From Leucobacter sp. UBA1945 (lineage in GTDB: Bacteria; Actinomycetota; Actinomycetes; Actinomycetales; Microbacteriaceae): DNA of 12,456 bases. The stretch spans positions 5,264 to 17,719 of the forward strand of contig DDEV01000015.1 in the NCBI GenBank assembly GCA_002336855.1, read 5' to 3'. The notes beneath the pieces were generated by a model. That model saw only the letters and a program-made list of their open reading frames with translations, did no database searches and was not told the origin of the DNA. Position numbers and translations under genes: made by a program. Below are positions 6,138 through 12,456 of this stretch, piece by piece; positions within the stretch are counted from its first letter, which is position 1; every line of letters begins with the position of its first letter.

Positions 6138-7346
6138 ATGACCGAGCAGCAGCCCGAGCCACAGCAACCGCTAGTTCCCGCCCCCGAGGCGGCGCAGGTG
6201 CCCCAGGAGCCACACGCACCCGTCACACCTGAAAATGCCCCTCAGGCAGCACCGAATGGCGTGCCGCAGTGGATCCCGGCGACCCCGCCGCCGAACCCGT
6301 ACGCCGACGGCCAGCGGGCTGCAGGCCAGGCGGGCGGCAAGTGGATCGCGATCACCGCGATGGCGCTCGGTCTCGTCGCTCTGCTGACGGTGCTGGTGTC
6401 GGTCGCCTATTTCAACGGAGTGGTGTTGATCGTGGGCGGCCTGCTCGGTATCGCGGCCGCAGCGCTCGGAGTCGTAGCACTCGTGAAGAAGTCACGCCCA
6501 CTCGGCGGCGGCATCACCGGCCTCGCGACCGGCGCGCTCTCGATGATTGCGATCACGATCCTCGTCAGCATTGGCGCGGTGAACGGCAGCGTGCTCGCCT
6601 CGCCCGGCGATGACGGCGCGACAGGCACGGCCGAGGGTGAACCCTGGCAGCCCGGCACTGAACAAGAGGCACTGCTCGGGTGGCCGGCGAACATGCAATC
6701 TGGCGGCATCGTCTTCACCGGGCCGGGTGATCCTCGCCCCGCCGAATCTGAACCGCTCGCAGCCGGCTCTGTGCCGGTGCCGAACCAGGTCGACCGCGGG
6801 AGCCGCAACGACATCTTGATCTACGTCGACTACCGCTGCCCGCACTGCGGCGCGTTCGAGCAGCAGAACGGCGAATTTCTGGGCAAGCTGATCGCTTCGG
6901 GCGACACCACCGTCGAGGTCGTGCCCCTCAGCTTTATGGATCGCATCAGCGAGGGCAGCTATTACTCGTCGCGCGCGGCAGCAGCCGTTGCCTGTTTCGC
7001 CGACTCGCAGCCTGAGGCGGCATGGGCCGCCCACCAGGCACTGCTGAGCGCCGAGGTGCAGCCAGGGGCGGGCAAGGGGCTCGACAACGAGCAACTGCTC
7101 GCGGCGCTCGAACAGCAGGCAGGCCCGGTCAGCGCGGAGGTGCAGAACTGTGTCACGAACGAAATCTTCGTGCCGTTCGCGCAGTCGCTGAACGAGTGGG
7201 TGTTTCAGAACCCGGTGCCGAACACGCTCGCAGAGAACGTACGCATCGAAGGCACTCCGACCATCGTCGTGAACGGCACCGTCTACCCCGGTGACCCGAG
7301 CGACCCCGCCGCATTCGAGGCGTTCTTTGAGGGGCTCGCACACTGA
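6138..7346 (+). CDS. Membrane-anchored DsbA-like thiol-disulfide oxidoreductase
   Basis: The 402-residue protein has a Pro/Gln-rich N-terminal tail (1-66), three hydrophobic segments (about 70-92, 94-116, 123-149), a short linker and a C-terminal DsbA-type thioredoxin domain (about 205-402). The active site is Cys234-Pro-His-Cys237 in YVDYRCPHCGAFE, the same CPHC as in E. coli DsbA, and the cis-proline loop is GTPTIVVNG (Pro374). Cys286 and Cys338 in the helical part could form a second, structural disulfide. With the tail inside, three helices put the thioredoxin domain outside the cell, as needed for oxidative folding of secreted proteins. The three-helix N-terminus resembles small DUF4190-like membrane modules, so this looks like a domain fusion. 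No DsbB/VKOR partner lies in the window. An MFS gene overlaps its stop codon. Confidence 0.9.
   Translation: MTEQQPEPQQPLVPAPEAAQVPQEPHAPVTPENAPQAAPNGVPQWIPATPPPNPYADGQRAAGQAGGKWIAITAMALGLVALLTVLVSVAYFNGVVLIVGGLLGIAAAALGVVALVKKSRPLGGGITGLATGALSMIAITILVSIGAVNGSVLASPGDDGATGTAEGEPWQPGTEQEALLGWPANMQSGGIVFTGPGDPRPAESEPLAAGSVPVPNQVDRGSRNDILIYVDYRCPHCGAFEQQNGEFLGKLIASGDTTVEVVPLSFMDRISEGSYYSSRAAAAVACFADSQPEAAWAAHQALLSAEVQPGAGKGLDNEQLLAALEQQAGPVSAEVQNCVTNEIFVPFAQSLNEWVFQNPVPNTLAENVRIEGTPTIVVNGTVYPGDPSDPAAFEAFFEGLAH
7329..7334 (+). promoter_or_regulatory. Ribosome binding site that decides the MFS start
   Basis: GAGGGG lies inside the end of the DsbA-like gene, 8 nt before the CTG at 7343. It is the only good Shine-Dalgarno sequence near the beginning of the transporter frame and supports initiation at CTG rather than at ATG 7415. 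Confidence 0.6.
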
Positions 7347-8575
7347 AACCGCTGCTTCCGCACACAGGCTTCGGCTACTTTCCACTCGCGCTGCTCGCGC
7401 GGGCACCCTACGCCATGATGGTGGTCGGGGTGCTGACGCTCGCCGTTGCCGCCCGCGGCTCGGTCGAGCTCGGCGGGCTCACCTCGGCGATGGTAGGCCT
7501 CGGCGTCGCCTGCTTCGGGCCGTTCATCGGCGCGGCCGCTGACCGCTATGGGCAGCGTTCGACTCTGCTCATCAGCGGAGCAGTGAACAGCGTCGCGCTC
7601 GGCGCCCTCGCGTGGATCGCGTTCAGCGAGCTGCCGAACATTGCGATGCTGGCTGCCTCGTTCTTCGTTGGGGCGACCGCGCCGCAGATTTCGCCGATGT
7701 CAAGGTCGCGGCTCGTCAGCATCGCGCAGTCGCAGTTGCCGCGCGAGCAGCGGCCGCGCACCATAAACTCAACTCTCGCTTACGAATCGGCAGCCGACGA
7801 GGTCGTCTTCGTGTTCGGCCCGGTGATCGTCGGCTTGCTCGCCACGACGCTCGGGGCCTGGGCGCCGATCGTCGGCGCCGCACTGCTCACGGTCGTATTC
7901 GTGACGGCGTTCGCGCTGCATCGCACCAGCCCGCCCGCCCGCACCGCCGAGCAAAGCGAGACTGCGCTTTCACCCGTGTCGGAGCTCTGGCGCGCTCCCC
8001 TGCTCGTCACCGTGTTCGGCATCTTCACGGTCGGGCTGTTCTTCGGCTCCATGCTCACGGCCCTCACCGCGTTCATGCAAGACCGCGGCGCGCCAGAGCA
8101 AGCGGGTTTGCTCTACGGCGTCATGGGCGTTGGATCGGCGATGCTCGCCATCGCGGTTACCTGGTTCTCGCCGCGCTTCACCCTGCGTTACCGCTGGCTC
8201 ACCTTTTCATCGCTACTGGTCGTCGGCGGCGTGCTGCTGCAGAGCGTGCACGACGTGCCGAGCATGGTGCTCTCGCTCTCGGTGCTCGGCATCGGCATCG
8301 GCCCTCTGCTCGTCACGCTCTACGGCTTCGGCGCGGCTCGCACCCCCATGGGGCGCTCGGCAACGGTCATGACCATGCTGGGCTCTGGCGTAATCGTGGG
8401 GCAGTCGCTCGCGGCGGCGGTGACCGGCGCCCTCGCTGAGTCGGTCAGCACGCAGGTGTCTCTGCTGGTGCCGCTCATCTCGGTCGTGCTCGGCCTGCTC
8501 GCAGGGCTCGTGAACCTTTCGCTCACGCCTCCCGGCCCGCTGCCCTCTGCGACCGGCCCGGTGCAGGTGCAGTAG
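7343..8575 (+). CDS. Major facilitator superfamily transporter, probable CTG start
   Basis: The protein is hydrophobic throughout with about 12 predicted helices and the MFS loop signature GAAADRYGQR after helix 2 (63-72 when counted from the CTG). Substrate unknown; the sequence does not point to one. Start: the first ATG is at 7415, but the frame is open back to 7331, and the residues encoded from 7343 (KPLLPHTGFGYFPLALLARAP) complete helix 1. A CTG at 7343 overlaps the DsbA stop as CTGA and lies 8 nt after a good GAGGGG ribosome site, while ATG 7415 has none. From CTG the protein is 410 residues; from ATG it is 386 and starts inside helix 1. I prefer CTG; a sequencing error at an ATG or GTG is the alternative. 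Tight coupling suggests co-expression with the DsbA-like gene. Confidence 0.88.
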   Translation: MKPLLPHTGFGYFPLALLARAPYAMMVVGVLTLAVAARGSVELGGLTSAMVGLGVACFGPFIGAAADRYGQRSTLLISGAVNSVALGALAWIAFSELPNIAMLAASFFVGATAPQISPMSRSRLVSIAQSQLPREQRPRTINSTLAYESAADEVVFVFGPVIVGLLATTLGAWAPIVGAALLTVVFVTAFALHRTSPPARTAEQSETALSPVSELWRAPLLVTVFGIFTVGLFFGSMLTALTAFMQDRGAPEQAGLLYGVMGVGSAMLAIAVTWFSPRFTLRYRWLTFSSLLVVGGVLLQSVHDVPSMVLSLSVLGIGIGPLLVTLYGFGAARTPMGRSATVMTMLGSGVIVGQSLAAAVTGALAESVSTQVSLLVPLISVVLGLLAGLVNLSLTPPGPLPSATGPVQVQ

Positions 8576-8652
8576 CGCCTGCTTCGCTGAGGGCGCAACC
8601 GCCCGCTGGTAACAACCCCGCGCAGCCGCCGCAGGAGAGGGAGAATGGAGGC

Positions 8653-9954
8653 ATGTCCGTCGCTCCTTTGACCACCGCTGATGTGTTCACCCTCCGCGCG
8701 GAGTTTCCATACTTCGCGAATCCGCCCATGAACGAGGGGGTCCCGGTCGCGTACCTCGACTCGGCGGCGACATCGCAGCGGCCGTTTCGTGTGCTCGACG
8801 CCGAGCGTGCGTTTCTTGAGCGCGACAACGCGGCAGTGCATCGCGGAACCAGCCAGGCAGTGGGCTCAGCCACCGAGAAGTTCGAAGGGGCACGTGCGGC
8901 AGTCGCCGCGTTCATCGGCGCGGCCGCTCCCGAGCAGATCGTCTGGGCAGAGGGCGCAACCGATGCGTTGAACATCGTCGCGTTGGGCATCGGAGAGGCG
9001 AACGCGGGCCTCGGTGTAAAAGGATCGGAGCGCTTCGCACTCGGAGCCGGCGACGAGATCCTTGTCACCGAAGCCGAGCACCACGCGAACCTGATCCCTT
9101 GGCAACGACTTGCCGCCAAGACCGGCGCCACGTTCAAATACATTCCCGTCGATGAACACGGAACCTGGTCTCTCGACGCAGCGCGCGATGCGATCAATGC
9201 TCGCACGCGCATATTCGCGTTCTCACACGTCTCGAACGTGACGGGGTTCGTGTCGCCGGTTACCGAGCTCGTCGAGCTCGCTCGCGCTGTCGGCGCCGTC
9301 ACCGTGCTCGACGCCTGCCAATCGGTGCCGCACATTCCGGTGAACTTCGACTCTCTCGGTGTCGACTTCGCGGTGTTCTCGAGCCACAAGGCGCTCGGCC
9401 CCAACGGCATTGGCGTGCTCTACGGCCGCCCCGAGATGCTCGATGCGCTGCCCCCGGCGCGCACAGGCGGCAGCGCCATCACCAAGGTCACCATGGAAGA
9501 GTCGCAGTTCATGCCCGCACCGCTTCGCTTTGAAGCAGGCACGCAGCCGGTGTCGCAGGCGGTCGGCCTCGGCGAGGCCGTCGCGTTTCTGAGCGAGGTC
9601 GGCATGGCGCGCGCGGCTGCGCGCGAGCACGACCTCGTCACCCAGTTGATCGAGGGTGTGCTCGACACCCCGGGGCTGCGTCTGCTCGGCCCCCAAGGGG
9701 TCGACCAGCGCGTCGCCCTCGCCGCGGTATCGGTAGACGGGCTGCACGCGCACGACGTGGGCCAGTACCTCGATGAGCAGGGCGTGCTTGTGCGTGTCGG
9801 GCACCACTGCGCCCAGCCGCTGCACCGGGCGCTCGGCATGGCTTCGAGCACCCGAGCGAGCGTGCACCTGACGACCACAGAAGACGAGATCGATCGCTTT
9901 CTCGACGCGCTGCGCGGCGCTCAGCGCTACTTCAAGGTGGAGGTTGCTCGATGA
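8653..9954 (+). CDS. sufS: SufS-type cysteine desulfurase (group II)
   Basis: This PLP enzyme converts cysteine to alanine and holds the sulfur as a persulfide for Fe-S cluster assembly. Seen: 433 residues; cofactor-contact motifs EAEHHANLIPW and DACQSVPH; Schiff-base Lys246 in FSSHKALGPNGIG; catalytic Cys386 in RVGHHCAQPLHRALG, which is the SufS rather than IscS arrangement; and RFEAGTQP near the substrate site. The ATG at 8653 has GGGAG 9 nt upstream. A second ATG 8 bp earlier is out of frame. A 77-bp gap separates it from the MFS gene, so it may have its own promoter, which I cannot identify. sufU follows with an ATGA overlap, a pairing known from Gram-positive SUF systems. No sufB, sufC or sufD is in the window. 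Confidence 0.97.
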   Translation: MSVAPLTTADVFTLRAEFPYFANPPMNEGVPVAYLDSAATSQRPFRVLDAERAFLERDNAAVHRGTSQAVGSATEKFEGARAAVAAFIGAAAPEQIVWAEGATDALNIVALGIGEANAGLGVKGSERFALGAGDEILVTEAEHHANLIPWQRLAAKTGATFKYIPVDEHGTWSLDAARDAINARTRIFAFSHVSNVTGFVSPVTELVELARAVGAVTVLDACQSVPHIPVNFDSLGVDFAVFSSHKALGPNGIGVLYGRPEMLDALPPARTGGSAITKVTMEESQFMPAPLRFEAGTQPVSQAVGLGEAVAFLSEVGMARAAAREHDLVTQLIEGVLDTPGLRLLGPQGVDQRVALAAVSVDGLHAHDVGQYLDEQGVLVRVGHHCAQPLHRALGMASSTRASVHLTTTEDEIDRFLDALRGAQRYFKVEVAR

Positions 9955-10421
9955 GCGCTCTTGACGGCCTGTATCAAGAGGTCATTCTCGATCATTCAAA
10001 GCGACCAGTGGGCAAGGGCGAGTTTGCAGCACCTGAGGGCACCCTTTCTGCGTCTCACCACGAGTTCAACCCAAGCTGCGGCGACGAGATCACGCTGAGC
10101 GTGGCGGTCTCGCCCGAGAGCGGCAAGATCGAATCGCTGGCTTGGGAGGGGCAAGGCTGCTCGATTTCGATGGCCTCGGCATCGGTGCTCTCGCAGCTCG
10201 TGCGTGACGATTCGCTGACCATGGCAGAAGCGCGCACCAGGATCGACGCGTTTCGCGAGATGATTCAGTCGCGCGGCACCGTCGAGCCCGACGAAGACCT
10301 GCTCGGAGACGCGGTGGCGCTGCAAGGCGTCTCGAAGTTCGTGATGCGAGTGAAGTGCGCAATGCTCGCATGGGTAGCGCTCGAGGCCGACTTCACTCAG
10401 ATCGAGGGCGCCGGCAAGTAG
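9951..10421 (+). CDS. sufU: SufU-type zinc-dependent sulfurtransferase / Fe-S assembly protein
   Basis: SufU accepts the persulfide sulfur from SufS by zinc-ligand exchange and passes it to the SufBCD scaffold. Seen: 156 residues, normal for SufU. The zinc ligands are all present: Cys43 and Asp45 in NPSCGDEI, Cys70 in GQGCSISMAS and Cys136 in RVKCAMLAW. The extra segment between the second and third ligand regions (about 85-125) distinguishes SufU from the scaffold IscU. The ATG overlaps the sufS stop as ATGA, with GGAGG about 8 nt upstream, which points to coupled, near-equal synthesis of the two partners. Some databases label such proteins NifU-like; the intact zinc site and the SufS neighbour favour SufU. 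Confidence 0.96.
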   Translation: MSALDGLYQEVILDHSKRPVGKGEFAAPEGTLSASHHEFNPSCGDEITLSVAVSPESGKIESLAWEGQGCSISMASASVLSQLVRDDSLTMAEARTRIDAFREMIQSRGTVEPDEDLLGDAVALQGVSKFVMRVKCAMLAWVALEADFTQIEGAGK

Positions 10422-10519
10422 CGGTTCGCCTTGTCGCTCACAAGCACCGATTTTTCTGTAATTTTGCGAGTTTTGTGAGTAACTCATTTTCGGGTGGTTC
10501 GGTGGCTCATGCTTAGGGC
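10422..10519 (+). promoter_or_regulatory. AT-richer intergenic region before the DUF4192 gene, with inverted repeats
   Basis: This is the most AT-rich stretch of the window. It holds CTCACAA (10437-10443) and its inverse TTGTGAG (10473-10479), and an 11-bp palindrome TGAGT-A-ACTCA (10476-10486) that shares bases with the second arm. TGTAAT (10457-10462) could be a -10, with TTGTCG (10431-10436) as a poorly spaced -35. I see no convincing terminator for sufU: the hairpin CTTGT/ACAAG is only 5 bp and the T run (10451-10455) starts 6 nt after it. Confidence 0.4.
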
Positions 10520-10523
10520 ATGA
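10507..10523 (+). promoter_or_regulatory. Perfect inverted repeat over the start codon of the DUF4192 gene
   Basis: TCATGC (10507-10512), spacer TTAGG, GCATGA (10518-10523): a perfect 6-bp inverted repeat whose right arm includes the ATG at 10520. The left part also contains CATGCT (10508-10513), a possible -10 ending 6 nt before the ATG. It could be an operator or, if the mRNA has a leader, a hairpin that hides the start codon. Confidence 0.45.
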
Positions 10524-11884
10524 ACCCTCTCACACCTGTTTCAGACCCCGTCATTCCTCCACGCTCAGGCGCCTCGGCTCAGCGCCCGGGCGCCCACGAG
10601 CGCCACGCACCATCGCCCGAAGTGCTTCGCTGCACGACCACCGCTGACTTTCTCGCCGCTTTGCCCGTTCTCGCCGGTTTCACAGCCGAGAACAGCCTCT
10701 TCATCGTGTGCTTCGAACACAATCGCGGTGGCAACGTGATGCGCGTCAACCTGCCCGAATCCGACGAGCCACACGACACCAAAGACTTTCTCGATCTCGT
10801 CGTCTCTCTGCTTCGCCAAACGGGCGCAGGGGCGGGGCGGCCCGCGGCCGTCATCACTACGAACCTCAGTTTTGCCGAGACCGATGGGGTGCCCCGAGGT
10901 CGGCTTGCGCATCAGTTGAAACGGTGTTTTCGCCGCGAGGGCTGGCGCTTGCGAGAGCTCGCTGTCGTCGCGAGCGACGGCTGGTGCGGCCTGCTGCACG
11001 GTGGCGCTGCGGTCGCCCGACCCTTGAGCGAGATCCAACAGAGCCGCATCTCGGCAAGAGTGCATGAGCAGGCTCGCTCGGTCACAGACCTCGCTTCGAT
11101 GGGCGCGTTGCCGGAGCCAGACATCGGCCGCGCCGCATCGATCGAGTTTCATCTGAGAGAGTTGCAGCAGCGTCGACTCGCTCGCAGCACTCATCCCGCG
11201 TCAAGCATGGCCCGCGAAGACCGGGCTCTGCTGAAAATACGCCAAGCCTCTCGCGTAGCTGAAGCATGCTTCGCAGCACCGGCGCCGTCTCCGCTACCCG
11301 CACGGGCACCGTCTCGCTCAGCGGGGGCGGCGGCAGGCGGGGGTGCGACCTTCGAAGGTTCGGCATCTCAGCCGCCGAGCACCCAGGTACCCGACCGTCT
11401 ACTCGCGAAGCTCATAGACACCGTGCAGACGCAGACCGGCTGGCTCGTCTGCGTGCTCACCGCACTCACGAGGTCGGAGTTCGTCGTCGACGTGGCTCAT
11501 GAGACCGGAGCACACCGCATCACCGACATTCATGTCGACAGTTTGCCAAGGATGAAGCCTGGCACCAAGGAGGGCTGGAACATCCGCTACCTACTCACCT
11601 CGCTCGCGCATGAGATACCGCCGAAAGAGAAGCTGCGCCGGGTGATTGCGGTCGTGACAGACGCACTCGCACACGCGCCCGAAGCTCTGCGCCCGTCACT
11701 GTTCGCCGTGCTTGCGTGGGCGTGGTGGGCAGTCGGCATGCAATCCGTCGCGGCAAGAATGTCGGCTGAGGGTCTCTCATTGGCCCCAGATCACGAAGTA
11801 CTCCTGATGGTGAGCCAGCTCTGCGAGGCTCCCCCGTCTGCTCACCTGCTTGGCCTCCGAGACGACCTCGCTCATGCGGCCTAG
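10520..11884 (+). CDS. DUF4192 family protein of unknown function
   Basis: The 454-residue protein has a soluble, bipartite structure. The N-terminal half (about 36-210) carries the DUF4192-like opening LRCTTTADFLAALPVLAGF followed by SLFIVCFE, and the DGWCGLLHGG segment (153-162). An Ala/Pro/Ser/Gly-rich linker (about 251-290) follows. The C-terminal half (about 291-435) ends in a helical region, LRPSLFAVLAWAWWAVGM and LSLAPDHEVLLMVSQL, that resembles the end of DUF4192 proteins and looks like a single helical repeat. I recall this family as largely actinobacterial and without known function; the assignment is from memory of the pattern. No catalytic motif, signal peptide or membrane span is seen. 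The start has no Shine-Dalgarno sequence. The stop codon is shared, on opposite strands, with the convergent cysteine desulfurase. Confidence 0.8.
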   Translation: MNPLTPVSDPVIPPRSGASAQRPGAHERHAPSPEVLRCTTTADFLAALPVLAGFTAENSLFIVCFEHNRGGNVMRVNLPESDEPHDTKDFLDLVVSLLRQTGAGAGRPAAVITTNLSFAETDGVPRGRLAHQLKRCFRREGWRLRELAVVASDGWCGLLHGGAAVARPLSEIQQSRISARVHEQARSVTDLASMGALPEPDIGRAASIEFHLRELQQRRLARSTHPASSMAREDRALLKIRQASRVAEACFAAPAPSPLPARAPSRSAGAAAGGGATFEGSASQPPSTQVPDRLLAKLIDTVQTQTGWLVCVLTALTRSEFVVDVAHETGAHRITDIHVDSLPRMKPGTKEGWNIRYLLTSLAHEIPPKEKLRRVIAVVTDALAHAPEALRPSLFAVLAWAWWAVGMQSVAARMSAEGLSLAPDHEVLLMVSQLCEAPPSAHLLGLRDDLAHAA

Positions 11885-12453
11885 ATCGGGCCCGAACGCT
11901 TTCCCAGGGCCGAGCCCACCTCTGCCGCAAAGGTATCGACGATCGCCGCAACCAGTTCGGAGGTGATTGGCTCGGGCAGGGTGAACCGAATCGCTGTCTG
12001 CGCGACCTCGGGCGTCAGACCGAGCGCGAGAAGCGCCGCAGGCGGCTCATCTTTGCCTGCGGCGCACGCAGACCCCGCCGAAACAGCGAAACCGGCAGTG
12101 TCGAGGGCGACGAGCAACGACTCGCCACTGACGCCGCGCACCACAAACGAGGCGTGGCCCGGCAGGCGCTCACTCGGATGCCCGGTGAGCTGGCATTCTG
12201 GTACTGCTTCGAGCAGCGCGCTGATCAGTTCGTCTCGTGACGCTGCGAGGGCGAGCGCCCTCGCGCCCGGCTGCTTCGTACTCGCGGCGACCGCCGCGGC
12301 GAAACCCGCTATGGCTGCTACGTTCTCGGTGCCAGACCTGCGCCCGAGCTCCTGGCCGCCGCCGTGAAACAGAGGTTCGATCGCGGTGCCGCTTCTGAGC
12401 AGCAGCGCACCGGCCCCCTGCGGGCCACCGAATTTGTGGCTCGCGATCGTCAT
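11881..12453 (-). CDS. IscS/NifS-type cysteine desulfurase, C-terminal fragment (frame blocked at window edge)
   Basis: The 190 codons match the C-terminal half of a group I cysteine desulfurase (normally about 380-400 residues). Seen: the Schiff-base lysine motif SHKFGGPQGAG (Lys7 of the fragment), GGGQELGRRSGTENV (31-45) and the catalytic loop SAGSACAAGKDEP (Cys130). The order and spacing are intact, and the C-terminus is complete. The codon immediately upstream of the ATG at 12453 is TAG (12456-12454), so the frame cannot continue leftwards into the missing half as sequenced. The fragment lacks most of the cofactor domain and should not work alone. It may be a pseudogene or carry an error at the sequence end. 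In actinobacteria such desulfurases often lie near NAD-synthesis genes; nothing here tests that. Confidence 0.85.
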   Translation of the reverse strand: MTIASHKFGGPQGAGALLLRSGTAIEPLFHGGGQELGRRSGTENVAAIAGFAAAVAASTKQPGARALALAASRDELISALLEAVPECQLTGHPSERLPGHASFVVRGVSGESLLVALDTAGFAVSAGSACAAGKDEPPAALLALGLTPEVAQTAIRFTLPEPITSELVAAIVDTFAAEVGSALGKRSGPI

Positions 12454-12456
12454 CTA

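Noticed and set aside
6492..7406. Long minus-strand frame opposite the DsbA-like gene
   Set aside because: It is the antisense of a clear DsbA domain, has an arginine-rich composition and no recognisable motif or ribosome site.
8576..8652. Promoter of sufSU in the 77-bp gap
   Set aside because: Apart from the ribosome site before 8653 I see no -10/-35 pair or dyad good enough to report; read-through from the MFS gene is possible.
8523..9410. Long minus-strand frame opposite sufS
   Set aside because: It is antisense to a gene with all SufS catalytic motifs; its translation is low-complexity Ala/Ser/Thr/Arg.
10428..10455. Terminator after sufU (CTTGT/ACAAG hairpin and T run)
   Set aside because: The stem has only 5 weak pairs and the T run starts 6 nt after it, so it does not meet a normal intrinsic terminator pattern.
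1..12456. Mobile element, phage, CRISPR, toxin-antitoxin or defence system
   Set aside because: I looked for transposase or integrase motifs, regularly spaced repeats, small overlapping gene pairs of toxin type and nuclease or reverse transcriptase motifs on both strands and found none.

Overview
The window is high-GC, gene-dense chromosomal DNA from an actinobacterium. The protein families, the GC-biased codon use, ATG, GTG and TTG starts, and a DUF4192 protein all fit Actinomycetota. A member near Microbacteriaceae is my guess, made from general resemblance and not from any search. I see no insertion sequence, prophage, CRISPR array, tRNA or rRNA, and nothing that looks recently transferred. 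There is no gene-free stretch above 300 bases.

Layout. (1) 1-2783, minus strand: a three-gene operon encoding a glutamine-synthetase-like gamma-glutamylamine ligase, a class I amidotransferase hydrolase (PuuD type) and the N-terminal part of an aldehyde dehydrogenase that runs off the left edge. The genes overlap (14 bp, then an ATGA overlap), so they are probably translated together. They resemble the gamma-glutamyl route for catabolism of polyamines or a related amine. (2) 2901-2938: a strong terminator that closes the next minus-strand gene, a lipoprotein with two FKBP-like domains (2959-3957). (3) 4071-4751, plus strand: a PlsC-type lysophospholipid acyltransferase, divergent from the FKBP gene. 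(4) 4724-6072, minus strand: rsmI (16S rRNA methyltransferase) followed by a four-helix membrane protein of unknown function whose 3' end overlaps plsC tail to tail. (5) 6138-8575, plus strand: a membrane-anchored DsbA-like thiol oxidoreductase and an MFS transporter that probably starts at an unusual CTG codon. (6) 8653-10421, plus strand: sufS and sufU, cysteine desulfurase and its sulfur-accepting partner, overlapping by ATGA. (7) 10520-11884, plus strand: a DUF4192 protein. (8) 11881-12453, minus strand: the C-terminal part of a second, IscS/NifS-type cysteine desulfurase. Its frame is closed by a TAG codon at the very last three bases.

Most of the window is ordinary metabolism and housekeeping, and I found no clear new multi-gene system. 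The observations most worth checking are: four genes without a Shine-Dalgarno sequence that each carry a -10-like hexamer 6-7 nt before the ATG (probable leaderless mRNAs); the CTG start of the transporter; the in-frame stop before the second cysteine desulfurase fragment; the perfect inverted repeat over the start codon of the DUF4192 gene; and the duplicated FKBP lipoprotein.
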